A DNA stretch of 64,000 nucleotides, taken from an uncultured Dysgonomonas sp. (GTDB taxonomy: Bacteria; Bacteroidota; Bacteroidia; Bacteroidales; Dysgonomonadaceae). The position numbers and the translations under genes were made by a program. Positions 32,420 through 42,054 of this stretch are shown one piece after another. Within the stretch, counting starts at the first letter, position 1; each line of letters begins with the position of its first letter. The stretch spans positions 124,001 through 188,000 of the forward strand of contig USOX01000002.1 in assembly GCA_900556485.1 (NCBI GenBank), read 5' to 3'. The notes beneath the pieces are model-generated. The model made no database searches. It saw nothing but the letters and a program-made list of their open reading frames with translations, and had not been told where the DNA came from.

Positions 32420-34360
32420 ATGATTCGGAAAGGAAAACTAAAATTATTACTTCTATGCTTATCCCTATTTTCTATCGGGCAAGCTTGGGCATTAGTGAAA
32501 ATGCCATCTATTTTCAACAATGATATGGTACTGCAACGCGATCAGATTGTTAATATCTGGGGATGGGCAGACAAAAATGAAGCCGTTCAAGTTTCTTTTA
32601 ACAACCAAATCAGAAAAACCAAAGCCAACAAAGACGGTTACTGGTCTGTACAACTTAACCCTATGAATTATGGAGGACCTTATAGAATGGAGATCAAAGG
32701 AAAATCCAATAGTATCGAATTCGATAATATATTAATAGGTGATGTTTGGATTTGTAGTGGACAATCGAATATGGAATGGACTGTAAGTAATGTTAATAAT
32801 GCAGATGAAGAAATCAAAGCTGCAAATTATCCACTTATCAGATCGTTTAATGTTACTAAAAATATGAGTTTTGTACCACTAAACAATCTTGAAGGTGCAT
32901 GGGAAGTATGCTCTCCAAATACAGTGAGTAATTTCACTGCTGTAGGCTATTTCTTTGCCCGAAAGTTAAACCAAGAATTGAATATCCCTATTGGCATTAT
33001 TAATTCATCATGGGGAGGAACTGATATTGAAACCTGGATTAGCCAAGACTCTTTTCAGTCCTTATCAGAAACTTTTCAGAAACGCTATCAGGGTATTGCC
33101 AGAATAGACAATCTTAATGATTATGCGGAGGAAAACAACAAAGCAAGAACTGCCTATTCTGAGGCTTTAAATAACGATCCGGGACTAACTGAAGAGTGGT
33201 TCAATCCTTCTACAAATACATCTTCATGGCAAAAAATTACCGTACCTCAACCTTGGAGCAAATCTGACTTAGCACCTATTGATGGAATCATATGGTATAG
33301 GTATAGTTTTTCGTTAACAAAAGAACAGACACAAAATGCCACAATGTTATCTTTGGGTACTATAGATGATAGGGATATCACTTGGATAAACGGTACAAAA
33401 GTTGGTGAAAATGATATATATTCTACTTTCCGCAAATATCAGATACCAAAAGATATATTAAAAGAAGGGCTAAATACAATTACTGTCAGAGTATATGATA
33501 CAGGGGGCGATGGAGGTTTTATGGATAGTTCGGCCAGTATCTATTTAGCAATAGGCGACCAAAATTTTCCTTTGGCTGGAGAGTGGCTCTACAAACCATC
33601 TGTGACCAATAAAATGTATAATTATGTAGATATAAACCCTAACCTGTATCCGTCATTATTATATAACGCAATGATAAATCCAATTATTAAATACAATATA
33701 AAAGGTGCAATTTGGTATCAGGGCGAAAATAATGCATCTGCAGCATACAACTATAGAACTTTGTTCCCTAACATGATTCAGAATTGGAGACAAAAATGGG
33801 GTACAGAATTCCCTTTCTATTGGGTTCAACTAACAAACTTTATGCAAAAAGATACTGAACCGGGAAGAAGCGAATGGGCTGAATTACGTGAAGCACAATC
33901 AATGACATTAAGTTTACCAAAAACCGGACAAGCAGTAATCACTGATATAGGTGATGCTCTTGATATACATCCACGAAATAAACAAGATGTAGGATTAAGA
34001 CTAGCTCAGATTGCTCTAAATAAGGATTATGGTAAAACAGATATTATATATTCCGGTCCAACATACAATTCAATACAATTTGATGGGAATAAAGCAATTA
34101 TAACTTTCGATAATGTAGAAGGAGGCTTTGATGTAAGAAGCAAATATGGCTATATAGAAGGGTTTGCCATTGCAGGTACAGACCAAAAATATCATTGGGC
34201 TAAAGCCTATGTAGAAGACGGCAAAGTAATTGTATACAGCAATGAAGTAAAAAAACCTATTGCAGTAAGATATAGCTGGTCTGATAACCCGGATGTAAAC
34301 TTATTCAATACGAAAGGATTACCTGCAGCTCCATTCAGGACTGACGATTGGGTACATTAA
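32420..34360 (+). CDS. Sialate O-acetylesterase family protein (SASA / CE20-like)
   Basis: A 646-residue secreted esterase, signal peptide ending near GQAWA. The SGNH-type nucleophile Ser is in VWICSGQSNMEW, with the block-3 GVINSSWGG-like stretch GIINSSWGGTDIETWI and AIWYQGENNAS. Catalytic Asp/His is likely at GDALDIHPRNKQDVG. Residues of about 250-390 form an inserted jelly-roll domain (WYRYSFSLTKEQ, WINGTKVGEND), the CE20 layout. Divergent from the hexuronate operon, it probably removes acetyl groups from a plant or host uronic-acid glycan rather than sialic acid. That substrate is inferred. Confidence 0.88.
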   Translation: MIRKGKLKLLLLCLSLFSIGQAWALVKMPSIFNNDMVLQRDQIVNIWGWADKNEAVQVSFNNQIRKTKANKDGYWSVQLNPMNYGGPYRMEIKGKSNSIEFDNILIGDVWICSGQSNMEWTVSNVNNADEEIKAANYPLIRSFNVTKNMSFVPLNNLEGAWEVCSPNTVSNFTAVGYFFARKLNQELNIPIGIINSSWGGTDIETWISQDSFQSLSETFQKRYQGIARIDNLNDYAEENNKARTAYSEALNNDPGLTEEWFNPSTNTSSWQKITVPQPWSKSDLAPIDGIIWYRYSFSLTKEQTQNATMLSLGTIDDRDITWINGTKVGENDIYSTFRKYQIPKDILKEGLNTITVRVYDTGGDGGFMDSSASIYLAIGDQNFPLAGEWLYKPSVTNKMYNYVDINPNLYPSLLYNAMINPIIKYNIKGAIWYQGENNASAAYNYRTLFPNMIQNWRQKWGTEFPFYWVQLTNFMQKDTEPGRSEWAELREAQSMTLSLPKTGQAVITDIGDALDIHPRNKQDVGLRLAQIALNKDYGKTDIIYSGPTYNSIQFDGNKAIITFDNVEGGFDVRSKYGYIEGFAIAGTDQKYHWAKAYVEDGKVIVYSNEVKKPIAVRYSWSDNPDVNLFNTKGLPAAPFRTDDWVH

Positions 34361-34384
34361 GACTAATACTTCTCATCCATATAT

Positions 34385-34423
34385 AGCAACGCCCTGCTAA
34401 TTTAGAATTAGCAGGGCGTTGCT
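34385..34423 (+). terminator. Long perfect hairpin after the esterase gene
   Basis: AGCAACGCCCTGCTAATT pairs over 18 perfect bp with AATTAGCAGGGCGTTGCT around the loop TAG, 25 nt after the esterase stop. The T-run is weak on the plus strand. It lies between convergent genes and may end both transcripts. Confidence 0.75.
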
Positions 34424-34445
34424 CTCTTATCTCAATATTATTTCA

Positions 34446-36113
34446 TCAATACTTAAAGCTACTTCCACCCAAAAACTCACGCAACAAGGATGTTGGAGGC
34501 AATTCCCGATCATTTACATAATTAAAATATTTCAGGAATTTAAGCAAGCGGTGAGCCTCTGCATATTCTGGTGCAGTATTTGGCACCTGAGATAGTATCG
34601 GTTCCGCATAGCGACGCAAAGCAGCCAACTCATATATCATAGCTGAATTGAACATCACATCCGCATTTTCCTGATATGGAAATATCCATTTCTCTTCTCC
34701 CTTTCGTACACTTGGCCAACGAGATAGCGTATCAATAGCCGAATAGCTACGGTAACGATAATCCCTGATCAAACGTCTCAGAAGCCTGTTATCTGTAGTT
34801 GGAATCCAGTTATGGTTATCCAATGAAATTGTTGTCAGTGCTGATACATATATCTGATACTTCTGAAAATCAGGAATAGAGTTTGTTAAATCCGGATTTA
34901 ATGCATGTATTCCCTCAATCACCAAAATTGAATGTTCATCCAATTTAAGCGTATGACCTTTATACTCTCGTTTTCCTGTGGTAAAGTTAAAGCTAGGAAG
35001 CTCTATTTCTTGTCCATTCAATAATTTGGACAAATCTTCATTAAACTTCGGAATATCTAAAGCATACAACGACTCAAAATCATAAGCTCCATCTTCATCC
35101 AGAGGAGTTTTTTCCCTGTCTACAAAGTAATCATCTAATGATAATCCCACAGGCTTTATTAAATTAGTCATCAGTTGAACTTCTAAACGCATACGGAAAG
35201 TAGTCTTTCCTGATGATGATGGGCCCGATACTAAAACAATCTTTACTCCATCCTCAACCCTATTCGCTATATCAGTAGCAATATTAGCTATCGTTTTTTC
35301 CTGAAGAGCTTCGGCAACCTTAATAATACCGGGAGTTAATCCTTCTTGATTGGCCTTATTTAAATCACCAACATTATCCAGCTTAATAATATTCAAGAAG
35401 TTCAATTGCTCTTTATAAATATTATACATCTTATGCTGAGGTATAACAGGCTCTAATTCAATTGGATTTCTGCGGTTTGGCACACGAAGCAATAATCCGT
35501 CATTATATATCTCTAATCCGAATAAATTGATATAACCTGTAGAAGGGACCAGACATCCATAAAAGTAATCGACAGCTCCATTCATCCTGTAATATTTAGA
35601 ATAAAGGTCGCCTGAAGTTTCCAGTAGCAATGCTTTATCTTCATAGCCTCTTTCTCTAAACATATTCACAACCTTCTCGGTTTCTTCTTCTACTCCTTCG
35701 AAAGGTAAATCGGCATCTATATATTCCTGCATCTTTGCTTTAATAGCCTCAACCGTGTCAGCATTAAGCAGAGGAGCATCACTCAATTTACAAAAATAAC
35801 CCAACGATATAGGATGTTCTATATGTAATTGGGCTTTAGGAAACACCTCTGAAACAGCCGTCGCCAGAATAAAGCATAACGACCTTACATAAGTACGCAT
35901 ACCTGATGGTTCGGATAAGTCTACAAAAGTGACAGTCTTATTATTAAATACTTCGTAATCTAAAGGTTCTACTTTATTATTTACTTTAGATGTTACGAAT
36001 TTAAATTTTGGTTGTATATCAAAACCCTTTAAAACTTCAATTAGATTAACCCCAGCCGGGAAATCTTTGTAAGTTCCGCTGTTTGTGCAATGAATAGTTA
36101 CTTTTTTTTCCAT
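34446..36113 (-). CDS. Nucleoside kinase (TGS-like / ThrRS-editing-like / uridine kinase fusion)
   Basis: A 555-residue fusion. The N-terminus (TIHCTNSGTYKDFPAGVNL) is TGS-like. Residues of about 80-200 resemble the second additional domain of ThrRS/AlaRS (CKLSDAPLLNADTVEAIKAK). From about 285 comes a uridine-kinase/phosphoribulokinase domain with the P-loop VSGPSSSGKTTF, the acceptor segment LSLDDYFVDREKTPLDEDGA and the Walker-B-like LVIEGIHALNP. Such proteins are annotated as nucleoside kinases across Bacteroidetes. The actual substrate is not certain. It appears monocistronic. Confidence 0.9.
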   Translation of the reverse strand: MEKKVTIHCTNSGTYKDFPAGVNLIEVLKGFDIQPKFKFVTSKVNNKVEPLDYEVFNNKTVTFVDLSEPSGMRTYVRSLCFILATAVSEVFPKAQLHIEHPISLGYFCKLSDAPLLNADTVEAIKAKMQEYIDADLPFEGVEEETEKVVNMFRERGYEDKALLLETSGDLYSKYYRMNGAVDYFYGCLVPSTGYINLFGLEIYNDGLLLRVPNRRNPIELEPVIPQHKMYNIYKEQLNFLNIIKLDNVGDLNKANQEGLTPGIIKVAEALQEKTIANIATDIANRVEDGVKIVLVSGPSSSGKTTFRMRLEVQLMTNLIKPVGLSLDDYFVDREKTPLDEDGAYDFESLYALDIPKFNEDLSKLLNGQEIELPSFNFTTGKREYKGHTLKLDEHSILVIEGIHALNPDLTNSIPDFQKYQIYVSALTTISLDNHNWIPTTDNRLLRRLIRDYRYRSYSAIDTLSRWPSVRKGEEKWIFPYQENADVMFNSAMIYELAALRRYAEPILSQVPNTAPEYAEAHRLLKFLKYFNYVNDRELPPTSLLREFLGGSSFKY

Positions 36114-36193
36114 AAATCAATGAGTTTTGTGTGAAAAAACAAAGGATGCTTTTAATTTAAAAACATCCTTTCAATGATAAAGATACGGAAAAA

Positions 36194-36970
36194 TTATTCA
36201 CTAAAGAAATTTACTTTACCTGTTTCCATATCATAAACTCCTCCAACGATTTTAATTTCGCCTTTGTCCTCCATCTCTTTCAATATTGGGCTTCCTTTTC
36301 TTATATCTCCGATTACATTATGTACATTATGATCACATACAGCTTCCACGAATTTAGGATTTTTAGAAGTCTTCTCCCCCTCAAAATTCACTTTAGCTTT
36401 AGTTACTGCAGGTTGCACTTTTGACAACATACTTGTAATATTGCCAACTTTCACATCATCTATAGCAGACTTTATGGCTCCGCAATATTCATGTCCCAGC
36501 ACTACAATTAACTTAGAGCCCGATACTTTACAAGCATACTCCATACTACCCAGAATATCCTCATTCACAATATTACCGGCTACTCTGGCTACAAAAATAT
36601 CACCGATCCCCCTATGGAAAACATCCTCTACCGGCACTCTGGAATCTAAGCAAGATAAAACTACTGCTTTGGGATACTGGCCTAATGCAGCATGGCGAAC
36701 TCTTTCCGAATTATTCCGAACAGTAAGGTTATCGCTGATAAATTCCTCATTTCCTTGTTTCAGTATTTCAAGGACTTTATCTGGAGTTAATTTATCTTGT
36801 TCCTCTTTTGTCAATACTGCATTTGTCAGGATATGGTCTGTTTCTATTTCAGTCCGATTTTCCGTTTTTATCTTGTCATTGTTTGTGCATGAACTAAAAA
36901 AGAGTGCAGAAGAAAAAATCCCAAACACTCCTAATAAAACTATAAATCTTCTTTTCATAAACTTATCCAT
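36194..36970 (-). CDS. Beta-class carbonic anhydrase lipoprotein
   Basis: A 258-residue protein that interconverts CO2 and bicarbonate. The zinc site is visible: Cys and the Asp-Arg dyad in VVLSCLDSRVPVEDVF, then His and Cys in LGHEYCGAIKSA. VARVAGNIVNEDILGSMEYA is also conserved. The signal FGIFSSALFFSSC carries a lipobox, so the enzyme is anchored in the envelope rather than cytosolic. I use ATG 36970 (36958 is also possible) because a -7 box lies at 36996-36989, which excludes the reading from 37003. Confidence 0.93.
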   Translation of the reverse strand: MDKFMKRRFIVLLGVFGIFSSALFFSSCTNNDKIKTENRTEIETDHILTNAVLTKEEQDKLTPDKVLEILKQGNEEFISDNLTVRNNSERVRHAALGQYPKAVVLSCLDSRVPVEDVFHRGIGDIFVARVAGNIVNEDILGSMEYACKVSGSKLIVVLGHEYCGAIKSAIDDVKVGNITSMLSKVQPAVTKAKVNFEGEKTSKNPKFVEAVCDHNVHNVIGDIRKGSPILKEMEDKGEIKIVGGVYDMETGKVNFFSE

Positions 36971-36988
36971 TGTGTTAATTTGCAAATG

Positions 36989-36996
36989 CAAATATA
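36989..36996 (-). promoter_or_regulatory. Candidate -7 box for the carbonic anhydrase gene
   Basis: The minus strand reads TATATTTG, 19 nt before the ATG at 36970. It supports a start downstream of 36989. Confidence 0.45.
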
Positions 36997-37115
36997 ATAT
37001 CACAATACTGGTTTATAGGATAAATGACTATTTATATAATTCTTTTTAAGATCAGAAGATAATTATTTACACAATGATACTCACTTCTAATAAATAATAT
37101 AAATTTAACATCACT

Positions 37116-38153
37116 TTAGATCAATGGCATCCCTAAGCTTTCGGCCTCTTTTCTCATCTTATCTGGCCATATTCCTGCTTGAATTTCTCCGATATGACCT
37201 TTACGAAGATAAAACATACATAAACGAGATTGCCCAATCCCTCCTCCTATAGATTGAGGTAACTCTCCATTCAAAAGACGCTTATGGAAATAAAGTTCCT
37301 TTCTGTCTTCCTGACCGGATAATTTAAGTTGCTCCAATAGTACTTCTTTATTTACACGTATTCCCATAGAAGACAACTCCATTCCTTGATTCAATATCGG
37401 ATTCCATACTATCAGGTCTCCATTCAGTCCATTGTATCCATTTTCCGATTTAGTAGTCCAGTCATCATAATCGGGAGCACGCCCATCATGTGGCATACCA
37501 TTACTTAGCTTACCTCCAATTCCAATGATAAACACTGCTCCATATTCTTTAGCGATCTGATTCTCCTTCTCTTTTGCTGTCAAATTCGGATATTTTTTAA
37601 GCAATTCCTCCGAGTGGATAAACTTAATTTCCTTTGGCAAAATAGGAGAAATAGATGGAAATATCTCATAAACCAAATACTCTGTACGTACCAATGCTGC
37701 ATAGATACGCTGAACAACTTCTTTCAAGAACTCCAGATTTCGGTTTTCAGGGGACATTACCATTTCCCAATCCCATTGATCTACATATAATGAATGTAAG
37801 TTACCCAATTCCTCATCGGCCCTTATAGCATTCATATCTGTATAGATACCAAATCCTTCATTGATACCATAATCCGCTAAAGTCAATCTTTTCCATTTTG
37901 CCAGAGAGTGTACAATTTCAGCCCTCTCATCGCCCATATCTTTAATTGGAAAATTGACTGCCCGCTCTACTCCATTCAGATCATCATTTATACCCATCCC
38001 TTTCAGGACAAACAGAGGGGCTGTAACTCTCCTCAGACGAAGCTCTGATGATAAGTTTTGTTGAAAGAAATCTTTTATCTGCTTGATTCCCATTTCTGTT
38101 TGCTGCAAATCAAGCAATGCGTTGTATTTTTCAGGTTTTATAAGATAGCTCAT
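37116..38153 (-). CDS. asnA: Aspartate-ammonia ligase (AsnA-type asparagine synthetase)
   Basis: A 345-residue AsnA that makes asparagine from aspartate, ammonia and ATP (AMP-forming), with a class II tRNA-synthetase-like fold. Typical stretches are TAPLFVLKGMGINDDLNG, YTDMNAIRADEELGNLHSLY, VDQWDWEM, DLIVWNPILNQGMELSSMGI and GGGIGQSRLCMFYLRKGHIG. The length is close to the usual 330. A -7 box (TAACTTTG) is 37 nt upstream. No obvious partner genes. Confidence 0.97.
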   Translation of the reverse strand: MSYLIKPEKYNALLDLQQTEMGIKQIKDFFQQNLSSELRLRRVTAPLFVLKGMGINDDLNGVERAVNFPIKDMGDERAEIVHSLAKWKRLTLADYGINEGFGIYTDMNAIRADEELGNLHSLYVDQWDWEMVMSPENRNLEFLKEVVQRIYAALVRTEYLVYEIFPSISPILPKEIKFIHSEELLKKYPNLTAKEKENQIAKEYGAVFIIGIGGKLSNGMPHDGRAPDYDDWTTKSENGYNGLNGDLIVWNPILNQGMELSSMGIRVNKEVLLEQLKLSGQEDRKELYFHKRLLNGELPQSIGGGIGQSRLCMFYLRKGHIGEIQAGIWPDKMRKEAESLGMPLI

Positions 38154-38189
38154 TATAATTAATCTCTTATATATATTATCAAATAGTCA

Positions 38190-38197
38190 CAAAGTTA
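38190..38197 (-). promoter_or_regulatory. Candidate -7 box for asnA
   Basis: The minus strand reads TAACTTTG, 37 nt upstream of the asnA ATG. No -33 TTG at normal spacing. Confidence 0.45.
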
Positions 38198-38261
38198 ACA
38201 TTTAAAATGATAAATTGAAATATTTAAATCTTTTATTTCTCTCAAATTGACATCACATAGA

Positions 38262-38299
38262 TAAATAAAAAACGGACTGATTACATTGTAACCAGTCCG
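38262..38299 (-). terminator. Rho-independent terminator after the NlpE-like gene
   Basis: CGGACTG (38273-38279) pairs with CAGTCCG, extended by TTAC with GTAA around ATT. On the minus strand it is followed by TTTTTTATTT, so it ends the HMA-NlpE transcript before asnA. Confidence 0.88.
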
Positions 38300-38324
38300 C
38301 AAAAGATTTATTATTCAGTAATAT

Positions 38325-38780
38325 CTACTTTTTAAGAATATACATATCAGCCAAATCACCTGTTATTTTGTTCCCATCCATATCTAGTTGGGTCAACGTA
38401 TTTTCTCCAACAAAATACTTACTAGGTTCATCTTTCACTCCTTCCAGAGTTACAGTATTTCCTTCAGCATTCCAAGTATATTTTCCTTTTGATTCAAATT
38501 TGCTATTCTTTTTGCCGACATACTCTGTTTTCTTAACAAAAGTACTATCGTCTAAAGTTATAGAAACAATCATACCTTCGCCACTTGCTGTAGGCACTTT
38601 TCCCTGATATGTTCCTTTGTAGTCCAGAGAGTTTTTTGCATTATGTCCATCTCCTTTTACATCCTTAGCAATATCAGAAAATTCGCTAACCGAAGCTTGT
38701 TCTTCTTGATTTTGCTTTGTATTACCACCACAGCTATATAAAAGACCAATAGCTGCAACCATAATAAATAATTTTTTCAT
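38325..38780 (-). CDS. NlpE-like copper resistance lipoprotein
   Basis: A 151-residue lipoprotein from ATG 38780: signal MKKLFIMVAAIGLLYSC with lipobox LYSC. The NlpE N-terminal domain pattern is clear: YKGTYQGKVPTASGEGMIVS, FVKKTEYVGKK, KGKYTWNAEGNTVTLEG and YFVGENTLTQLDMDG with a final MYILKK. The classic NlpE CxxC was not seen apart from the lipid Cys. NlpE senses envelope or copper stress in E. coli. The preceding HMA gene ends 4 nt upstream, so the pair probably deals with copper outside the cytoplasm. The reading from 38825 was rejected because it overlaps that gene. Confidence 0.88.
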   Translation of the reverse strand: MKKLFIMVAAIGLLYSCGGNTKQNQEEQASVSEFSDIAKDVKGDGHNAKNSLDYKGTYQGKVPTASGEGMIVSITLDDSTFVKKTEYVGKKNSKFESKGKYTWNAEGNTVTLEGVKDEPSKYFVGENTLTQLDMDGNKITGDLADMYILKK

Positions 38781-38784
38781 CTGT

Positions 38785-39108
38785 TTATTCTTTTTTCTGT
38801 CCCGTATTATGTAGCTTAACCTCATAACCCAGCTTTTCTATAGCCTTCTGAAGGTTATCTACTGTTGTTTTATCTTTTCTAAACTCAATTGTTACTGTCT
38901 TATTCGGCAGATCCACTACCATGTCTGTAACACCTTTCTCAAAAGCTATGTTCTTTTCAATACGTTTCTGGCAATTCTCGCATGTCATCGACACATCGAA
39001 TGTTACTTTCTCTTTATCGCTTTTCATTGTTTTTTTATTCTGAGCAACAAGAGTTAAGCCAGCACCTAACATTAAAATAATAGCAGTAAGAAAAATCCTC
39101 ATTTTCAT
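38785..39108 (-). CDS. Secreted heavy-metal-associated (HMA) domain protein
   Basis: A 107-residue protein with a signal peptide (MKMRIFLTAIILMLGAGLTL, cut near VAQ). One HMA domain covers about residues 32-98: KVTFDVSMTCENCQKRIEKN, with the metal-binding MxCxxC, and the C-terminal LQKAIEKLGYEV. Free-standing, exported HMA proteins are candidate copper carriers in the periplasm. It is first in an operon with the NlpE-like lipoprotein 4 nt downstream. Copper as the metal is an inference from family and neighbour. Confidence 0.9.
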   Translation of the reverse strand: MKMRIFLTAIILMLGAGLTLVAQNKKTMKSDKEKVTFDVSMTCENCQKRIEKNIAFEKGVTDMVVDLPNKTVTIEFRKDKTTVDNLQKAIEKLGYEVKLHNTGQKKE

Positions 39109-39190
39109 AATAGTGTGTTTTGCGTTTATTTATATGATAAACAGATTATATAATTATTTTGTTTCAATTTCGCGGCTAATTTAAGGAATT

Positions 39191-42043
39191 TTATCCCATA
39201 TCACACAAACATGTAATCAAATTTCTATCTCCGTAAGCATTATCTATCCGGGCAACATTAACCCAAAACTTATTATTTTTCACAAAGTCAAGTGGATAAG
39301 CAGCTTTCGAACGCGGATAAGCATGATTCCACTCGTCTGCGCATACTTCATACTCAGGGTGAGGAGCATTTACTAAGACATTATCTTCTTTTGTATAAGT
39401 CCCATCCTCTACTTCCTTAATTTCTTTCCAAATTTGATTCATTGTGTCTACAAAGCGATTAAGCTCTGCAAGGCTTTCACTCTCTGTTGGCTCTATCATC
39501 AATGTACCATGAACAGGGAATGATAATGTAGGAGCATGGTATCCATAGTCCATCAGACGTTTTGCTATATCTGTTTCTGTTATTCCGGATATTTCTTTCA
39601 CTTTCCTACACTCAAGAATAAGCTCATGTCCTACCCGTCCTGTAATACCTCTATACACAATGCCATATGTATCTTTAAGGCATTCCGCCAGATAATTAGC
39701 ACTAAGAATGGCAATCTTTGTAGCACGAGTCAATCCCTCTGCTCCCATCATTCGTATATAACCATAAGTTATAGGTAATATCCCGGCACTTCCGTATGGT
39801 GCAGACGAAACCGTATTAAGTGTGCTTCCATCCAGTTCAGGGTGATGAGGTAAGAAAGGAACCAGATGTTCTACTACACAGATAGGGCCCTCACCCGGAC
39901 CACCACCACCATGAGGTATAGCGAATGTTTTATGTAAATTCAAATGGCAAACATCGGCACCAATATAACCAGGGTTAGTCAATCCAACCTGTGCATTCAT
40001 GTTTGCTCCATCCATGTATACTTGCCCTCCATGCTGATGAACAATCTTACACATTTCTTTTATTTCTTTCTCAAAGATACCATGTGTTGATGGGTATGTA
40101 ATCATACATCCGGCAAGGTTATCTTTATGCAAATCCGCTTTTGCTTGCAAATCCTCAACGACAACATTTCCGAGAGCATCACAATCGATAGTAACAGTTT
40201 CATAGCCTGCCTGAATTGCTGATGCCGGATTTGTTCCATGAGCCGATGCCGGTATCAATATTATATTACGATGGCCTTGCCCTATACTATCCTGATATCT
40301 ACGAATTGTCATCAATCCTGCATACTCTCCGGCCGCACCTGAATTTGGTTGGAAACTGACTCCCGCAAATCCGGTTATTTCTTTAAGGTATTCACCTAAC
40401 TCTTCTATCAACTCCAAATATCCTTGAGTTTGCGATTGCGGAGCAAAAGGATGAATATTCTGGAATCCGCCTAAAGATAAAGGCAACATCTCGGACGCCG
40501 CATTCAACTTCATTGTACACGATCCCAAAGATATCATTGAATGAGCTAATGATATATCTTTTCTATCAAGGCGTTTTATATAACGCATCAATTCTGTTTC
40601 GGTATGATATAAATTGAAAGCCTCATGCTGCAAGTATTCGCTCTTACGCAAGAACTTGTCCGAAATTGTTAACTTTTCAGGAAGATCGTCTATCATATAC
40701 ACTTTCATACGACCTGCAGCCAACGAAAATACAGCCAATAACTCATGTGCTTTATACTCTGTTATTGTTTCATCAATACTGACACCAACTTCTCCTGCCT
40801 CATAATAGCGAAGATTAATATCACGCATTTCAGCAAACTCCCTGATCGAATACTGAGAGACGCCACTAGGCAAAGCTATCTTAAGAGTATCGAAATACTG
40901 TTCATTTACAATAGTATATCCTAATTCTTTCAACTCATCAGCAATAAGAGATGTAGCAGAATGTATTCGTTTAGCAATATTTTTTAGACCTTTTGGTCCA
41001 TGATATACAGCATAAAACCCTGCCATTGTAGCTAACAAAGCTTGTGCTGTACAAATATTTGAAGTAGCTTTCTCACGTTTAATATGTTGTTCGCGAGTCT
41101 GCAAAGCCATACGATAAGCAGGTTTCCCATAAGCATCCTTCGACAAGCCAATGATACGTCCGGGTACATGGCGTTTATTATCTTCTTTGGTTGCAAAGAA
41201 TCCGGCAGAAGGTCCTCCATAAAACATAGGTATACCAAATCGTTGACTGCTTCCGAATGCAATATCTGCTCCCCATTCTCCGGGAGGCACCAACAATGTC
41301 AAAGCCATCAGATCTGTAGCTACTGCTACTTTACAATCTACACTATGTGCTTTCTCTGTAAATTCTTTATAATCTATAACATTACCATTCGAATTAGGAT
41401 ATTGGACAACCGCACCAAAAAAGCCATCGGCCAAATTAACAGAACCATAATCACCAACAACAACCTCTATTCCTTGAGGAGCCATACGAGTGCTTATTAC
41501 TGCCAATGTCTGAGGAAAAATATTCCGGTCAACGAATAACTTATTCACCCCCGCCTTAATCTGATCACGGCTACGAAGATTAAACATCATCGTTGCAGCC
41601 TCTGCTCCACCGGTTGCTTCATCCAACAACGAGCAGTTAGATAACGGCAGTCCGGTAAGGTCACTCACCATCGTCTGAAAATTCATCAATGCTTCCAGAC
41701 GCCCTTGCGAAATCTCAGCCTGATATGGTGTATATGACGTATACCAAACCGGATTTTCGAATACATTGCGAACTATCGGAGCCGGAGCAACTGTATCATA
41801 CCAACCCATCCCGATATATGAAGCACAAATTCGATTTTTAGAGGCTTTCAGAGCCATTTCTTCTGCATATTCATGCTCGCTCAATGCCTCCGGCAATTGA
41901 AGACTCTGTTGAAGCCTGATATTATGAGGGATTGTTTGCTCTATTAATTCATTCAGAGAACTAACTCCGATTTTAGACAACATCAATTTTTCATCTTCTG
42001 CATTAATGCCAATGTGTCGGTTTTCGAATCTTTCGCTTTTCAT
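39191..42043 (-). CDS. gcvP: Glycine dehydrogenase (decarboxylating), P-protein
   Basis: A 950-residue single-chain P-protein with both halves fused, as in E. coli. It decarboxylates glycine and passes the aminomethyl group to GcvH. It opens FENRHIGINAEDEKLMLSKI. The PLP Lys is in CHLNLHKTFAIPHGGGGPG in the second half. The first half contains SLLDEATGGAEAATMMF, and the second has ISLGSCTMKLNAASEMLPLS. It follows an MBL-fold hydrolase gene after 11 nt. gcvT and gcvH are not in the window. Confidence 0.98.
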   Translation of the reverse strand: MKSERFENRHIGINAEDEKLMLSKIGVSSLNELIEQTIPHNIRLQQSLQLPEALSEHEYAEEMALKASKNRICASYIGMGWYDTVAPAPIVRNVFENPVWYTSYTPYQAEISQGRLEALMNFQTMVSDLTGLPLSNCSLLDEATGGAEAATMMFNLRSRDQIKAGVNKLFVDRNIFPQTLAVISTRMAPQGIEVVVGDYGSVNLADGFFGAVVQYPNSNGNVIDYKEFTEKAHSVDCKVAVATDLMALTLLVPPGEWGADIAFGSSQRFGIPMFYGGPSAGFFATKEDNKRHVPGRIIGLSKDAYGKPAYRMALQTREQHIKREKATSNICTAQALLATMAGFYAVYHGPKGLKNIAKRIHSATSLIADELKELGYTIVNEQYFDTLKIALPSGVSQYSIREFAEMRDINLRYYEAGEVGVSIDETITEYKAHELLAVFSLAAGRMKVYMIDDLPEKLTISDKFLRKSEYLQHEAFNLYHTETELMRYIKRLDRKDISLAHSMISLGSCTMKLNAASEMLPLSLGGFQNIHPFAPQSQTQGYLELIEELGEYLKEITGFAGVSFQPNSGAAGEYAGLMTIRRYQDSIGQGHRNIILIPASAHGTNPASAIQAGYETVTIDCDALGNVVVEDLQAKADLHKDNLAGCMITYPSTHGIFEKEIKEMCKIVHQHGGQVYMDGANMNAQVGLTNPGYIGADVCHLNLHKTFAIPHGGGGPGEGPICVVEHLVPFLPHHPELDGSTLNTVSSAPYGSAGILPITYGYIRMMGAEGLTRATKIAILSANYLAECLKDTYGIVYRGITGRVGHELILECRKVKEISGITETDIAKRLMDYGYHAPTLSFPVHGTLMIEPTESESLAELNRFVDTMNQIWKEIKEVEDGTYTKEDNVLVNAPHPEYEVCADEWNHAYPRSKAAYPLDFVKNNKFWVNVARIDNAYGDRNLITCLCDMG

Positions 42044-42054
42044 GGATAGGTATT

